A DNA stretch of 64,000 nucleotides from Synaphobranchus kaupii (Eukaryota > Chordata > Actinopteri > Anguilliformes > Synaphobranchidae). The notes under the pieces were generated by a model that did no database searches, was not told where the DNA came from, and was given only the letters and a program-made list of their open reading frames with translations. A program made the position numbers and the translations under genes. Shown here piece by piece: positions 1 through 11,949 of the stretch (within the stretch, counting starts at the first letter, position 1; every line of letters starts with the position of its first letter). The stretch is taken from NCBI GenBank assembly GCA_029718625.1, contig CM056379.1:54953579-55017578 (forward strand), in the 5' to 3' direction.

Positions 1-1725
1 TCATTTTCCATCCCTACTTTTTCTCTTAATTTTCCATCCCTTCTTTCTCTCTCTTCATTTTCCATCCCTCCTTTCTCTCTGTTCCTCTCAGTTTCCATCC
101 CTTCTTCCTCTCTCTCTTAATTTCCCATCCCTCCTTTCTCTTCCTCTCATTTTCCATCCCTCCTTTCTCTCTCATTTTTCATCCCTTCTTTCTCTCTTCA
201 TTTTCCATCCCTCCTTTCTCTCTCTTCCTCAGTTTCCATCCCTTCTTTCTCTCTCTTAATTTTCCTTCCCTCCTTTCTCTCATTTTCCATCCCTCCCTTC
301 TCTCTCCATTTTCCATCCCTCCTTTCTCTCTCTTCCTCTCAGTTCCCATCCCTTCCTTCTCTCTCTCTTAATTTTCCTTCCCTCCTTTCTTCATTTTCCA
401 TCCCTTCTTTCTCTCACTCTTATTTTTCCATCCCTCCTTTCTCTCTCCATTTCCATCCCTCCTTTCCCTCTCTTCATTTCCATCCCTCCTTTCTCTCATC
501 GTTTTCCATCCCTCCTTTCTCCTAATTTTTCATCCCTCCTTTCTCTTCCTCAGTTTTGATCCCTTCTTTCTCTCTCTCTTAATTTTCCTTCCCTCCTTTC
601 TCTCATTTTCCATCCCTCCTTTCTCCTAATTTTTCATCCCTCATTTCTCTTTCTTCATTTTCCATCCCTTCTTTCTCTTCATTTTCCATCCCTCCTTTCT
701 CTCTCTTCCTCTCAGTTCCGATCCCTTCTTTCTCTCACTCTTATTTTTCCATCCCACCTTTCTCTCTTCATTTTCCATCCCTCCTTTCTAACTCTTCGTT
801 TCCCACCCCTCCTTTCTCCTTTCCTCTCATTTTCCATCCCTCCTTTCTCTCTTTCTCTCATTTTCCATCCCTCCTTTCTCTCTTCCTCTCATTTTCCATC
901 CCTTCTTTCTCTTTCTTCATTTTCCATCCATCCTTTCTCTCCGTTTTCTGTCCCTTCTTTCTCTCTCTCTCTTCATTTTCAATCCCTCCTTTCTCTCGCT
1001 CTTCATTTTCCAAACCTTCTTTCTCTCTCTTCATTTTCCATCCCTCCTTTATCTCTCTTAATTTTCCATCCATCCTTTCTCTCTTTTCTCTTCATTTTCC
1101 ATCCCTTCTTTCTCTCTCTCATTTTCCAACCCTTTCTTTCTCTCTTCATTTTCCATCCCTCCTCTCTCTCTCTTCATTTTCCATCCTCCTTTATCTCTCT
1201 CTTCATTTTCCATCCACCCTTTCTCTTTTCTCTTCATTTTCCATCCCTTCTTTCTCTCTTCCCCTTTTTTCTCTCACTCTTCATTTTCCATCCCTCCTCT
1301 CTTCATTTTACATCCCTTCTTTCTCTCGCTTCATTTTCCATACCTCCTTTCTCGCTCTTTATTTTCAATCCCTTCTTTCTCTTCCTCTCTTCTCTTCTTT
1401 CTCTCTCTTCATTTTCACCCATTCTTTCTTTCTCTCTTCATTCTCCATCCCTCCTTTCTCTCTCTCATTTTCCAACCCTATCTTTCTCTCTCTTCATTTT
1501 CCATCCCTCCTTTCTCTCTCCATTTCCATCCTTTCTTTCTCTCTTCTTTTTTCTCTCCATTTTCCATCCCTCCTTTCTCTTTCTTCATTTTCCATCAATT
1601 CTGTCTCTCTTCATTTTTCATCCCTCCTTTCTCTCTCTTCATTTTTCATCCCTCCTTTCTCTCTCTTCATTTCCCATCCCTTCTTTCTCTCTATTCATTT
1701 TCCATCCCTACTTTCTCTTCACTCA
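1..1725. repeat. CT-rich minisatellite (about 25-30 bp units)
   Basis: Imperfect tandem repeat built on TTCATTTTCCATCCCTCC followed by a variable TTTCTCTCTC tract. Unit length drifts because the CT tract expands and contracts. The strand is almost purely pyrimidine, with very little G. The Lys/Glu/Arg-rich open frame on the minus strand (858-1073) is only the translation of this repeat and is not a gene. The array is cut by the left edge of the window, so its full length is unknown. Confidence 0.95.
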
Positions 1726-1744
1726 TCCTGTCCACAAGCTGCTC

Positions 1745-1955
1745 TTCCCCAGAACATAAGAACATAAGAATACATAATGAGGAAAGCAGGCAATTCGTAC
1801 CCTCTAGACTTGTCCAAAATCTACCTACAGACGTTTCCATCTAATCGTTTCCTCCATATTACTCCCTTAAGCTCCCTGGGAGCATCTGTTTTTTTTAAGC
1901 AGGTGAATGTGCCTTCCTGACTTCTAATCAAAGCCAAACTAGAATGGCACTCTGC
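1745..1955. repeat. Interspersed repeat beginning AGAACATAAGAACATAAG
   Basis: The duplicated AGAACATAAG start resembles the head of an interspersed element common in ray-finned fish, and the sequence changes abruptly from the CT minisatellite. No coding frame is visible. Class assignment (SINE-like or other) is a guess from memory of similar sequences. Confidence 0.35.
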
Positions 1956-1960
1956 TACAA

Positions 1961-2585
1961 CCGGGCATGGGGCTAAAACTGTGATATTGCAGTGTGAAGT
2001 CGGGCATTGACCGATTGGGAAAAAAATTAACTACACATCTAACATATTCTTAAATCCTAACAATCCTAATAGAAATTCACTTACCTGCAATCGTCTGGAA
2101 AAATTTATCGTAACTATACTGAATTCAAAAGCTCAAAATCGCAATGTGTAAACTTTCAGGGGAAGCAGTATGTTCTGATACATAGCATTGAGTATTTACC
2201 TTTAAATATGGGTCCAAGTGATGTCACAATAGCAGCAACATAATGTCAAAGTTCTGAACACTTGTGATGTCATAGTACGTTTGGGCTTAGTTACATTTGA
2301 ATGGTTAATTTGTAAAATTACAGAGATGCTTCACCCGTGCATGGGGCTAAAATTGTGATCTTTCACTGTGAAGTCGGGCATTGACTGATTGGGGGGAAAA
2401 AATCTAGTTTCTGGTCATTGCCCAACTGTGAACATTTCCACGAAGTTTAATCACAATCGGAGTAGAATTGTTTGAGTTATGAATGATAGGGACACACACA
2501 CACACACAAACACACACACAGACAGGAGCGAAAATAATAATAATAATAAATAATATCCCCTGCTTGGGCTACGCACGCGGGTGTA
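1961..2585. repeat. Interspersed repeat with a 66-bp internal direct duplication and microsatellite tail
   Basis: A segment starting near GGGCATGGGGCTAAAA and ending in GGGCATTGACCGATTGGG-type sequence occurs at 1961-2026 and again, diverged, at 2335-2400. The second copy runs into a (AC)n tract (2491-2520), an (AAT)n tract (about 2533-2552) and a CACGCGGGTGTAATAA-type end. This layout (unique end, microsatellites, short terminal motif) resembles the 3' end of RTE-type LINEs or their SINEs. The family is not certain. Confidence 0.4.
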
Positions 2586-2639
2586 ATAAGACTATGGTTT
2601 AAAATGTGTATTTAAAAAAAAAAGTTATTCTATTCTATT

Positions 2640-2795
2640 CCCTGCTGAAAATTACAGCTTAAACCAGCCTAAGCTGGCCAAGCTGGTTTAAGCTGTATTT
2701 GACACTTCTAGCTGGTCAACCCGCTGTTCACCAGCTGACCAGCCTATAGTCAGCCAGTCCACTAGTTTGGCCACCAGTTTACTGTACCAGCTTAA
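2640..2795. repeat. AGCTGG-rich fish repeat with 14-bp inverted repeat
   Basis: Repeated ACCAGC / GCTGGT motifs. At 2655-2695 CAGCTTAAACCAGC and GCTGGTTTAAGCTG form a perfect 14-bp inverted repeat around a 13-bp spacer. Such motif-dense sequences are dispersed in many fish genomes; the transposon class is not assigned here. Confidence 0.5.
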
Positions 2796-4095
2796 AGGGT
2801 AACAAAGCACTAAAACCATTGATTTTAGAAGAGAACTGATACATTTGGTTTTCTCTAAGTGTTACTGATTGATCCTGGTCCAAATCTTGACATTTTACTG
2901 TAGTCAGCCCAAAACAGCGTAAACCCAAAGAATCTGGCTCAAAAGTGTCTGTAGTGGTAAAAGGTTAGGTACTGCACGTCCAGTCTGTCATTGGCCAGAA
3001 ACTTCCTTCAGTTGACGTATTCCTCCCGGTGACGAAATTGAAATCTGTACAGCTACGCCCTGAAGTTTTGGAGCGAGGACGGGCTACCCCCCAGCTATAA
3101 AAGTGAAACTCAGTGGTTGATCTGCATGCCATGGACGGGGAGAGGAGATAGGAGAGAGATAGAGCGAGCGATATATACAGCTATCTTACAGTTCAGCTTT
3201 TTTGAATATTCTATTAAGTTATAGCAACCTATTTTTTGGTATAGTTAGATTGATAGTCCCTTGTTTTTTGATAGTTCGTTTTTCAGTCTAGCTTAGCAAG
3301 TAGCTAGCTAGTTTATTTAATTAAAAAAAAATATATAGTTTATTAAAAATAAATATATAGTATAAAGCATAGTTGAGCCAGAAGTTGTATTATATGCATG
3401 CTACATGTTTACCTTTGCAACGTCCCTACAACAGACATTTTATTCTGTCTTGGAGAGAGTTCAGTGCAGTGACCACATGTGCACCCGTTGAACTGGAAAC
3501 CAATATTGTTGATATCTTGCAGGTAGTGTGATTTCCTACAGCCTGTGTAAAATGAATAGCCTACATGGCATGGGTAACTATTTGTACAGCGTGTGATTTG
3601 TTTTTTACTGGCCGCATCAATATAAGCCCAAACGAGGCTATGCTTGCCACATTGTCCACCATTACTTCAGCGTCAGCAGCAGCTAGCTGCTTGGGGCTCA
3701 GCAGTAGCTGGAGCTAGTGTGTTTGTTTGTGTGTGAGTGAGAGAGGTAGCGAGAGAGAGAGAGTGGAACAAAGCAGCCGCCGTGAGTGCTATCCAAAATG
3801 CTAAGCAGAATGGGCTTTTTGCTACTAGTGAAAAATAATTGCTGGGGCGTGGTTTGATACCTGGAGCTCAGCCCCTATATCATTACCTTGCCACGCCCAG
3901 ATTTCGGCATTTTTCGAATTTCAAAAGGGGGCGAGGTCTAGCTAAACCACCGTTTTAGCAGACAAAAATGGGTAAAATTAAGCCTCTGCGCAAAGGGGTT
4001 TATGCTTTGGCCATTGTAGGTCTGAGACCATGCTATCTGAGACCACGCTATCTCAGATAAGCAGGAAACACTGATCACATAGGGTCCTTGCTTTG
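2796..4095. other. No gene seen; scattered repeat debris
   Basis: No convincing coding frame. A TATA-like CTATAAAAG lies near 3096, an AT-rich stretch at 3300-3365, and a GA-rich run at 3735-3770. At 3984-3998 the string CTCTGCGCAAAGGGG followed by TTTA matches the terminal inverted repeat of the piggyBac-like family found at 18447, 50141 and 55780, so this may be an isolated end of that family. Confidence 0.5.
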
Positions 4096-4395
4096 AGAAT
4101 AACTCAAACACATTATTCAGAGAATAACTCAAACACATTATTCAGAGAATAACTCAAACACATTATTCAGAGAATAACTCAAACACATTATTCAGAGAAT
4201 AACTCAAACACATTATTCAGAGAATAACTCAAACACATTATTCAGAGAATAACTCAAACACATTATTCAGAGAATAACTCAAACACAGTATTCAGAGAAT
4301 AACTCAAACACATTATTCAGAGAATAACTCAAACACATTATTCAGAGAATAACTCAAACACATTATTCAGAGAATAACTCAAACACATTATTCAG
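4096..4395. repeat. Twelve tandem copies of a 25-bp unit
   Basis: The unit AGAATAACTCAAACACATTA plus TTCAG is repeated head to tail exactly twelve times (300 bp). Nearly all copies are identical; the copy at 4271-4295 has CACAGTA in place of CACATTA. This homogeneity points to recent expansion. Confidence 0.97.
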
Positions 4396-5219
4396 GTTAA
4401 TTTAGTTGTCTTCCCCTGAAGGTGGCGATTAAAAGTTTACCGCTCAAAACAATAATATGGAGGGAACCATCCCAACGGCACTTGGAAATTGAGGAAACAT
4501 GAGCGCATTTTGTTTTCACATCCATATGCGCGTGGTTAATTGACACTGGGGGACAAGCTCCTGTTTAAAAAAGGGGTGTAATATTGAGAGATTACAGGAA
4601 GCAGAGCTGAGCCAGCCAGCAGCAACTGAAATAAATGTCAGGGCACTGATTTCATGGTGTAGCAGCCATCTGGCCTGCATGAACTGGGTACAGCTAAATC
4701 TGTCAGAGCCTCTCATCCAGCTCTGGGTCTCCCACTTCACTGCTGCCTCTGTCAGGCCTTCTTAAATCAAGAAAACACCTTTAAATGAAATATGAATATA
4801 CATATACAATTATTTGAGAAATGTGTTATATGAGACATTCATGTCATGAGGGGGAAAAACATTGGCCTGGATTCAATCAATAGTTGTCTGTGTTTCACAG
4901 TTAACTGAGAGTTTGGGTTTTTATTCCCAAATAAAATATTTATTTTACTTGGGTTTATATAACATGAAATTGCTAAACTATATATGTGAAAAAATTAAAT
5001 AGATAAATAACGTGTAAATGAACGTACAAACGCCATTATAAGAAGTAGCAAAATGTTGTTTTCTTCCAAGGAAACATTTGTGTAGACATTTCAAGAAGTC
5101 ACTTTAAGCTACACAAAAATGCACTTTAACTTTGCTTACATTTTAGTTTTAAATTAGTTACTGACACTTGTACCTTAAGGTCTAAGTTATGAATGTGTGC
5201 TGTATCACATTTACTGTGA
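4396..5219. other. No gene seen
   Basis: Non-repetitive by eye. A 74-codon minus-strand open frame at 4516-4740 has no recognisable domain and is probably chance. 4870-5180 is AT-rich. Nothing supports a promoter or exon. Confidence 0.5.
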
Positions 5220-5221
5220 TA

Positions 5222-6432
5222 TCCAGTGGTGTAGTGGAGGGTATACGCAGATATACGGCGTATAAAGAATGGTTACGACGGTAACCATGTTTTATGAGTT
5301 CCGGCAGGTCCCTGATGGTTCTTTTTGTAGCGTCCAGGAGGGGCGACTGAGCCAACCACACGTGATGCCGAGTCATCGTGAGCAAGGACATTACTTGGCC
5401 TAGCTCACGTGTCATGAATGCGAATGCCTGCAGAGATGCGTCACTGACATCAAGCATCGTCTGCGACTGCGGGATCATCAGCCACGACAGCGAATTACCA
5501 ATCTGCGCTGTCCTGGCGGCCGCATCACAAGCCTTACAGAGCAGATCATCACAGATCCGCCTCCTATGGGGATACTACCAGCTTGCCGCAATGGCGTGTT
5601 CTACAGAGGGCATTCAGTCCAGCCCATGGACCTCCATGTCCGACAGGGACGCCAATGTCCTACAGTGTTTGGCCACCCGCTGTAAGCCAGGGCCTGTCTA
5701 ACATTTACTTCGCTCCGCCAGAAAATCGTTAGATGCTGGCATGGAAAACTGCGCCCTCTGGGGGGTCCGTCTGTGAAATCTAGATGTCTCCTTAGTGCTG
5801 GCCTGAGGCATATCCTAACCCATGCGTGCCAGGGCTGCACGGAGAATAGTTTCTAGAGAGGCCGAGTAACACACTGAACTGCTAGTGGAACCCGAGCCTC
5901 CCACCGACCCTCCGTCAGATTGGTCTCCTGTGTCAGACTGACTCTGAGCAAACTGGGTGTTTGACGCCGCTGTAGAGAGTGCATCAAACCCGTCCAAATT
6001 CGGATCCCTGTATGAACCCTCCTCCACTGGGAGCCCCTGTGGGGGACCAAGCTGGGGAGCCGTTTTTGCCTTCGCACAGTCTTCCAGCATCTCCGTCAGT
6101 TGTTGCACTGCAGCGCGTAGCTGTGTGACTTCTGCGGATAGGTTGCTACCCCTGTCAGCATTGTCCTTTCTCCGTGAAGGGCCCTCGGTGGCGGAATTAC
6201 CCTTATGTTTGGGGGCAACCTCTGCCACGGGTGACGTTCTGCCCGAGGGGGGCATGTGGGACATGAACGCATCCAATCGGGCCTGCTTGTTCTCCAGCGA
6301 CATACTCATACAGCATGGGCAGGGGTCTGAGAACGCCTCCTGCAGGTGCCCTAGGCCGAGGCACAGGCAGCACCGGGTGTGCCCATCAGCCATATCCATG
6401 GCTCCCCCACATTCCGTGCACAAGGCGCTCAT
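5222..6432 (-). pseudogene. DIRS-type retrotransposon gag (ORF1) remnant
   Basis: The upstream part is an open frame of 205 codons (6432 to 5815) starting at a true ATG. It has a cysteine/histidine cluster at the N terminus (C5-x2-C8, then H18, C21-x2-C24-LG-x2-H29), like the LAP2alpha-like gag of fish DIRS/Ngaro elements. A predicted coiled coil of heptad-like leucines follows around residues 95-120, then a Ser/Gly-rich linker. The gag continues in other frames at 5840-5601 and 5478-5182, where ASLQAFAFMTRELGQVM and VWLAQSPLLDATKRTIRDLP match the conserved C-terminal gag region. At least two frameshifts therefore separate the parts. No reverse transcriptase or tyrosine recombinase follows, so this is an orphan fragment. 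Similarity is judged from memory of the family. Confidence 0.7.
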
Positions 6433-7140
6433 GCCTTAGCGGTATCAAAGAGCACCCGCGGATGCAAACGTGGCGGGTGGTCTTGAGTAGGGGAAGCCGG
6501 GGCACATAGTGCAGTGCACACGCTACCTCTGACACAGAAACCAATCGATGTAGTGTCCGGGCTCACTGATTGGGAAAGTCTTACTGGGGTGCAGATTGTA
6601 AGAAACCAAATCTCACTGGGGTACACCCACGCCCATGTTCGATTTGGAATCAGTGAAAATACAGAAGGATACAAACCTGTACTTGCTGTTTACAAACCTG
6701 TTCACCAAGTGAATACGTTACGCTTGAGTGAACCAAAGAAACGCGGTAGCACCGTGTGCCTAACCGCAGCCAATATACATGCTCAACGTAAACCACCGCA
6801 GTTTTTAGCGTTAGCAGCATAAACAAGAAAACTATATCCATCTTAAAATAGCCAAGCTATTAGCAGATATCGCATTAAAGCGCTTATCCCGGCATTTGGC
6901 GGATGATAAGAATCGTAGCCCCGACCGAAGTCACAAAGCATTTCGGGATTCGCACAAGATACAAGCAGTCTCGCGTCTCTACTCTGCATCGGCGAGAAAA
7001 ACAAAGAGGATTTCCGTATTGACGCGCCTCCCTTTACATCACTACGTGCGGGTCGTGTCCATGACAAATGTTGACATAAGAGTCTCGATGCATCGGACAC
7101 CTGGAAGGTTCATTCGTGGTTGACGAATGGTCGAAGGAAC
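6433..7140 (-). other. Possible 5' flank of the DIRS-like element
   Basis: This lies upstream of the gag start on the minus strand and could hold the leader or terminal repeat. I could not identify a terminal repeat or its partner. Overlapping open frames here are short and lack recognisable motifs. Confidence 0.25.
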
Positions 7141-8039
7141 GAAATAGAACCACTTCTTTTTCAGTGAGCATTGCGTATACTCACTTCTAATGACCTCTTG
7201 CACATCAATCAGTTTGGACTTTTTTGTAGATTACACAAGGTAGAGCACATGCAATGTGTGGCTAATCCAATTGCATGTGAATAAATGCAAATGTTTCATT
7301 AAAAACAGCCAATAAAGTAATGATGTTCACGCAAACAGTGGCTGAACTCTCTCTGATTGGTTGGTCATTCAGAACGATACATTCTTTAAGTTAAAAAACT
7401 TCACTTCAGTCATTCAGTCATCTTTTCAGCTAATGTTGAACCAACACGTTGAATAACAATGACCAGCAAAGAGTTTAATCAATGTTATATTGATGAATTT
7501 GACTACGTTATTCCCGAATGTTAGCCAGCAGCAGCCCAGCTAGCCCCGCTCCGATCTTGTGGAGGGTGATGCTGTTAACGTTACTTCGCCGTTAGATGTC
7601 GACCATGGTGAGCACTTGTGTTACAGGACCTTGTTTTTATTGTTTAATGCCAATTGATCAACGTTACTGTTTGAGACACACACTTAGCTCAGTTAATGTG
7701 ATAATAAACTAACATGTTTAACGTTAGCTAGCTAGCTAGCCAGCAACTATCCATACTAACATTATAACGTGAAGAGGGCTGTCCTGCTTTTCTCAAAAAT
7801 ATCAAACTTACAATGGCCCCAGTTACAGTTTGACCCCAGAAAGTACACAATGACCTGGCAGAGCCACCATGCTGCCACGTGCTGCCACCTCTATGCGGTC
7901 TAGACAGTGCAGTGTGACGACCCCTGCAGAAAGCAAGTCTGTCTGCAACAGTCTATACTGCAGTGCAGGGATAGACTGTCAACATACAGTGACCACCAGA
8001 ATTTGATGGACAGTCACATGTTTTTGTTATTTTGGTTCT
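7141..8039. other. No gene seen
   Basis: AT-balanced sequence with TAACGTTAGC-type strings and GCTAGCTAGCTAGC near 7726, common in fish intergenic DNA. No ORF, RNA or clear repeat boundary was found. Confidence 0.45.
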
Positions 8040-8560
8040 ATTCTCTAGCACTTTGAGGTTAAAGTGCAGAATGCTAGCTTTAATTTGAGGGTATTTTCAT
8101 ACATTTTAGTTGAACGGTTTACAAATTATAGCACTCTTCGTACATAGTCCCCTTTTATGGCACTAAAAGTCCTTGGTCAGTTTAATATTATGTACAGTAG
8201 AGTTCATATTTAATATTTGGTTGCATATCTTTTGCATGCTGTGACTGCCTGATGTTTGACCCACAGACATCACCAGACTCTTGACAACCTCTTTGCATTT
8301 CTGTGCAACGCTATGGGAATGGGGGGTGGGAGGACTAGATTTAACTGTAAATTACTCTGCTACAGTATGGAACATATGGTTAGAAAGTCTTCAAAGGTCT
8401 GTGGCATCAAACCATTATGCTGCTGCGGCTGCCAGATATGCAGTAGATATAGATTACTTTACCAGTCATTTCTCCTGAATAATTATTCCAGAGTTCAATA
8501 GGACAATTAGTTAATTGGAGCTTAAAGTGATCCATCCATATCTACTGCATATCTAGTATC
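8040..8560 (+). mobile_element. Tc1-type end fused to fold-back module (copy a)
   Basis: 8060-8170 resembles the terminal region of the Tc1 family also seen at 53460 (shared motif of type TACATAGTCCCC...TTT followed by ACTAAAAGT). From about 8195 the sequence becomes the dispersed module: TTTGGTTGCATATC, then ACATCACCAGACTC, ATGGGAATGGGGGGTGG, and GCCAGATATGCAGTAGATAT. After a short central spacer (8465-8525) the module end returns inverted at 8527-8556 (GTGATCCATCCATATCTACT), showing fold-back structure. Non-coding. Confidence 0.6.
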
Positions 8561-8904
8561 AGCATGAGTTCAGAGATTTACAACCCTAGGATATAAGTGC
8601 AAATTGATATTAATATTTTAAATAGCTCAATTGTCGTTGCTCTTTCATACAGTCAATTACAGATCTGGGCCCCATTTACCAAAAGCGTCTTAAAGACCCC
8701 ACACAACAGAAGTCAGATCGCGTTTTTCTATTGCTTTTCAGAAGGCTTCTGCGTGAAACCGGACGTTGGGGCACAACTTCTTTTTTTTAAAATTTTTGAA
8801 CAATTTTTAATTTCTTTTTCAATTATGAACATCACAAAAACACCCCCCCCCCCCCCTCCCCAAAGGAATAAAGACAGAATTCCCCCTACACAATCTCATT
8901 TCAT

Positions 8905-9488
8905 GACATACAGTGCCCTCCACTATTATTGGCACCCCTGGTAAAGATGAGTAAAAAGGGTTATAAAAAATTCACAGTGAAAATTAGCTTAATCTCACAC
9001 TGAAAAAATGAGAAAAACCCAACCTTTAATTGAAGCAAATTTATTACGAGAAAAAAAAATCCCTCATCAAGAAATTATTATTTTTAACAAAACCACATGT
9101 GCCACAATTATTGGCGCCCCTGCATTTATATATATAATAAAGTAATCATTTTCAATATTTGGTTGCATATCCTTTGCATGCCATGACTTCCTGATGTCTG
9201 TGACCCAACAACATCAAAAGACTCTTGATATCTTCTTTTCTGGTACTCTTACAAGCGATATTATAACATCTCTGCATTTGAATGGATCTCTATGGGAATT
9301 GGGGGGTGGGACTAGATTTAGCTGTAAATTACACTGAAACAGAATAGAACACATGGTTGGCTAAATGGCTGTAAGTCGTCAAGGGTCTGACGCATCAAAC
9401 AAGCCTTAAACCATCACTCTGCTGCCAGAAATACAGTAGATATGAATGGATAACTTGAAGGGTTTCTTCTCCTGACTCATTTTTGACC
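8905..9488 (+). mobile_element. Tc1-type terminus fused to fold-back module (copy b)
   Basis: Begins with a typical fish Tc1 terminal repeat, CAGTGCCCTCCACTATTATT followed by GGCACCCCTGG; the subterminal repeat GGCGCCCCTGCA is near 9113. From about 9150 it switches to the module (TTTGGTTGCATATCC, CTTTGCATGCCATGAC, ACTCTTGATATC, GGGGGGTGGGACTAG, CAGTAGATATGAATGG) and stops in the centre sequence TTTCTTCTCCTGACTCA at about 9485. No transposase. It sits inside the L1, whose coding sequence resumes at 9489. Confidence 0.6.
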
Positions 9489-10186
9489 CAAAACCACCTC
9501 CCAATCAATTGGTTCCTCCCCTACCTCCAAATCTTTTCCCCATTGTTTCATCATATTGAGATCAGTATAAGTTGTTACCTGAAGCTGAGAATATATACTT
9601 GACACAAATCCTCAAGAAGGAGATTTTCAAATCCACTCGATCACTGGGTATATTTTTAATCCAGATCCCCATGGAACTCCATAGGCACGAAGTGCAGATC
9701 GTAATTTCAAATACAGAAAAAATGATGATCCCGGCATGTCAAACAAAAGACAGAGCTCTTGAAAATTGAGGAGGCCTTTTGAATTATACGTATATGTCAC
9801 CAATTGTATTGATACCCTTTGAAGACTAGGATTTGGATTCAAATGGTTTGTTGCCTGAATTGATGGCTTGGTTATGCCATACCGGTGTGTGAAAGTGCCC
9901 TTTTCCACTAGTCTAAAATTATCAATTGGTTATGATAGGCCCGTAATTAAGCATGCATTTATTGTGAGACATATTATAGAACAGGATATCTGGCAGTCTG
10001 ACAGGGAATATCATCGCTTCCTCAACTGCCCGCATGAGACACATGACGATGGGTTCATCCATGTCGTTACTGGGTGTAACTGGAAAGATTGATAATAAAG
10101 TTGAAAATGAGGTAAAGAAAGTCCTCCGTCAGCTTTGGAACATTGTAAAGTGGTAAACCGTATCCTAGGGTGTTTCCCATTTCATA
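9489..10186 (-). pseudogene. L1 ORF2 C-terminal region, degraded
   Basis: The minus-strand frame 9908-9627 reads GLLNFQELCLLFDMP and FFLYLKLRSALRAYGVPWG, matching the conserved C-terminal segment of L1 ORF2 downstream of the reverse transcriptase. Further down, 9620-9489 still encodes MKQW-KDL and IDWEVV-like L1 sequence. Stops and frameshifts separate the parts, and the last roughly 100 residues expected are absent, with the module at 9488. Confidence 0.65.
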
Positions 10187-10704
10187 TACACTGCCCGGCC
10201 AAAGAAAAAGTCGCCATTGCACCCGTCATGCATAGTGCCCACTGTACAAGCCTCTGGAGGCAGTGTTATGATCTGGGGTTGTTTCAGTTGGTCAGGTCTA
10301 GCCTCAGCAACATTATGCAGCAATAAAATTAAGTCAGCGAAGTACCTGAATGTACTGAATGACCAGGTTATCCCATCAATGGGCATATGCCAGGATGACA
10401 AAGCCAAGATTCAGGGAGCATGAGGAATCATTTTCACACATGAATTTGCCACCAGATTCCTGACCTTAACCCCATTGAAAGTCTTTGGGATGTGCTGGAG
10501 AACACTTTACGGAGTGGTTCGACTCTCCCGTCGTCAATACAAGATCTCAGCCAAAAACCTATGCTACTCTGGATGGAAATAAATGTTGTGACATTGCATA
10601 AGGTTGTCGAAACAATGCCACAACAAATGCACACCGTGATCAAAGCTAAAGGCGGTCCAACGAAATATTAGAGTGTGCGACTTTTTTTTTGGCCGGGCAG
10701 TGTA
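10187..10704 (+). mobile_element. Tc1-like element, internally deleted, both inverted ends present
   Basis: Ends are TACACTGCCCGGCCAAAGAA at 10187 and its complement GGCCGGGCAGTGTA ending at 10704, adjacent to TA dinucleotides, as expected for Tc1/mariner insertion. The interior keeps transposase fragments: GGSVMIWGCFSWSG (around 10253-10296) and, in another frame near 10460-10500, PDLNPIESLWDVLE with the catalytic glutamate still present. At 518 bp it lacks the N-terminal half. It interrupts the L1 at the motif following YWKKTNKLLRKY. Confidence 0.8.
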
Positions 10705-11949
10705 TATTTACGAAGAAGTTTATTAGTCTTTTTCCAGTAATCAATTGGCGGAGGCAGTGGAATCATCATGCTAACAAAATTAATGCGCGGTAAAATGTTA
10801 ATTTTTATTGCTGCTATTCTGGTCTGTAGGGAAGCTGGCATATTATTCCATTTAGCCAAATCTTGCTCCACTTCTTTTATATATCTTCTCATAATTATAT
10901 TTGACTATGCCATTCAGAGAAGTTTGTATAATACCCAAGTAATTCAACTGTGTTCTGACAGGAATTATTGAAGGCATAGATGCCTTTTTGGCATTATCAT
11001 TAAGTAGCATCAGCGCAGATTTAATCCAATTTATTTTATAACCTGATAATGTGTTAAACTTTTCAAAAGTTTATAACAGATTTGAAATGGACCTCTCAAT
11101 GTCTGTCATGTACAGGATAACATCATCTGCATACAGCGATATAACATGAGAGGATGCTTTAATTTGGATATGGCATATAATTTGATACTGTCTTAGGTTT
11201 TGTGCTAATGGCTCAATAGAAAGAATAAACAAAGCCAGAGATAAAGGCGATCCCTGACGTGTTCCATGAGAAATAGAGAAAGACTGAGAATGCAGACCAT
11301 TTGTAGAGACCATGGCAAAAGGGTTAGCATACATAACCCGAATCATATCAATGAAATTTTTTCCTAGATTGAATTTTCCCAAGACTGTCCACAAAAACTC
11401 CCACTCAATTCGATCAAATGCTTTTTCTGCATCTAATGACAGAACCGCGCATGGTGTGTCCAGTTGATGTGATTCGTGTATGATATGCATTAAGCGACTG
11501 ATATTGTCTGCAGCAAAACGTCCCTTCATAAACCCCGTCTGATCGAAGTGTACCAACTTTCCCATGTGTTTTTCAAGTCTATAGGCCAAAACCTTGGAGT
11601 ATAACTTAATAACAGAATTCATTAAAGAAATCGGTCGATAATTAGCACAATCCATATGATCTTTCCCTTTCTTTGGCAGCAATTAAATTAACGCCGTGTT
11701 GATATGATCATGAAACGAGCCCTTCATGATTGCAGATTGTCTGGCCCCCAGTAAAACTGGACCGAGAATATCCCAGAAGTGCAGTAACAATTCTGGGGGA
11801 ACACCATCTGGTCCTGGTGCTTTACCTTTCATAGTATATTTCAATGCTAGCTGTAGTTCTTCCAAAGAAATGGGACAGTCCAGATCAATTGATTCGTCTT
11901 CCTTTATTTTTGGAAGATCAAGGGTCTCCAAAAATTGCCTACAACTCTC
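10705..11949 (-). pseudogene. L1 ORF2 reverse transcriptase, degraded
   Basis: 11997-11683 gives ETLDLPKIKEDE and MKGKAPGPDGVPPELL (start of the RT domain). 11682-11071 gives YRPISLMNSVIKLYSKVLA, QTGFMKGRFAADNI, LSLDAEKAFDRIEW, SHGTRQGSPLSLALF and the catalytic YADDVILY. 10892-10705 gives the thumb/connection region ending YWKKTNKLLRKY. These are separated by stops or frameshifts, so no RT is made. The YADD-V signature and order of motifs fit L1 rather than the L2 elements elsewhere in the window. Confidence 0.85.

Noticed and set aside
858..1073. Minus-strand open frame with Lys/Glu/Arg-rich repeats
   Set aside because: It is a translation of the CT minisatellite and has no independent support.
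5957..6439. 160-codon plus-strand open frame
   Set aside because: Antisense shadow of the DIRS-type gag frame, which has the recognisable motifs.
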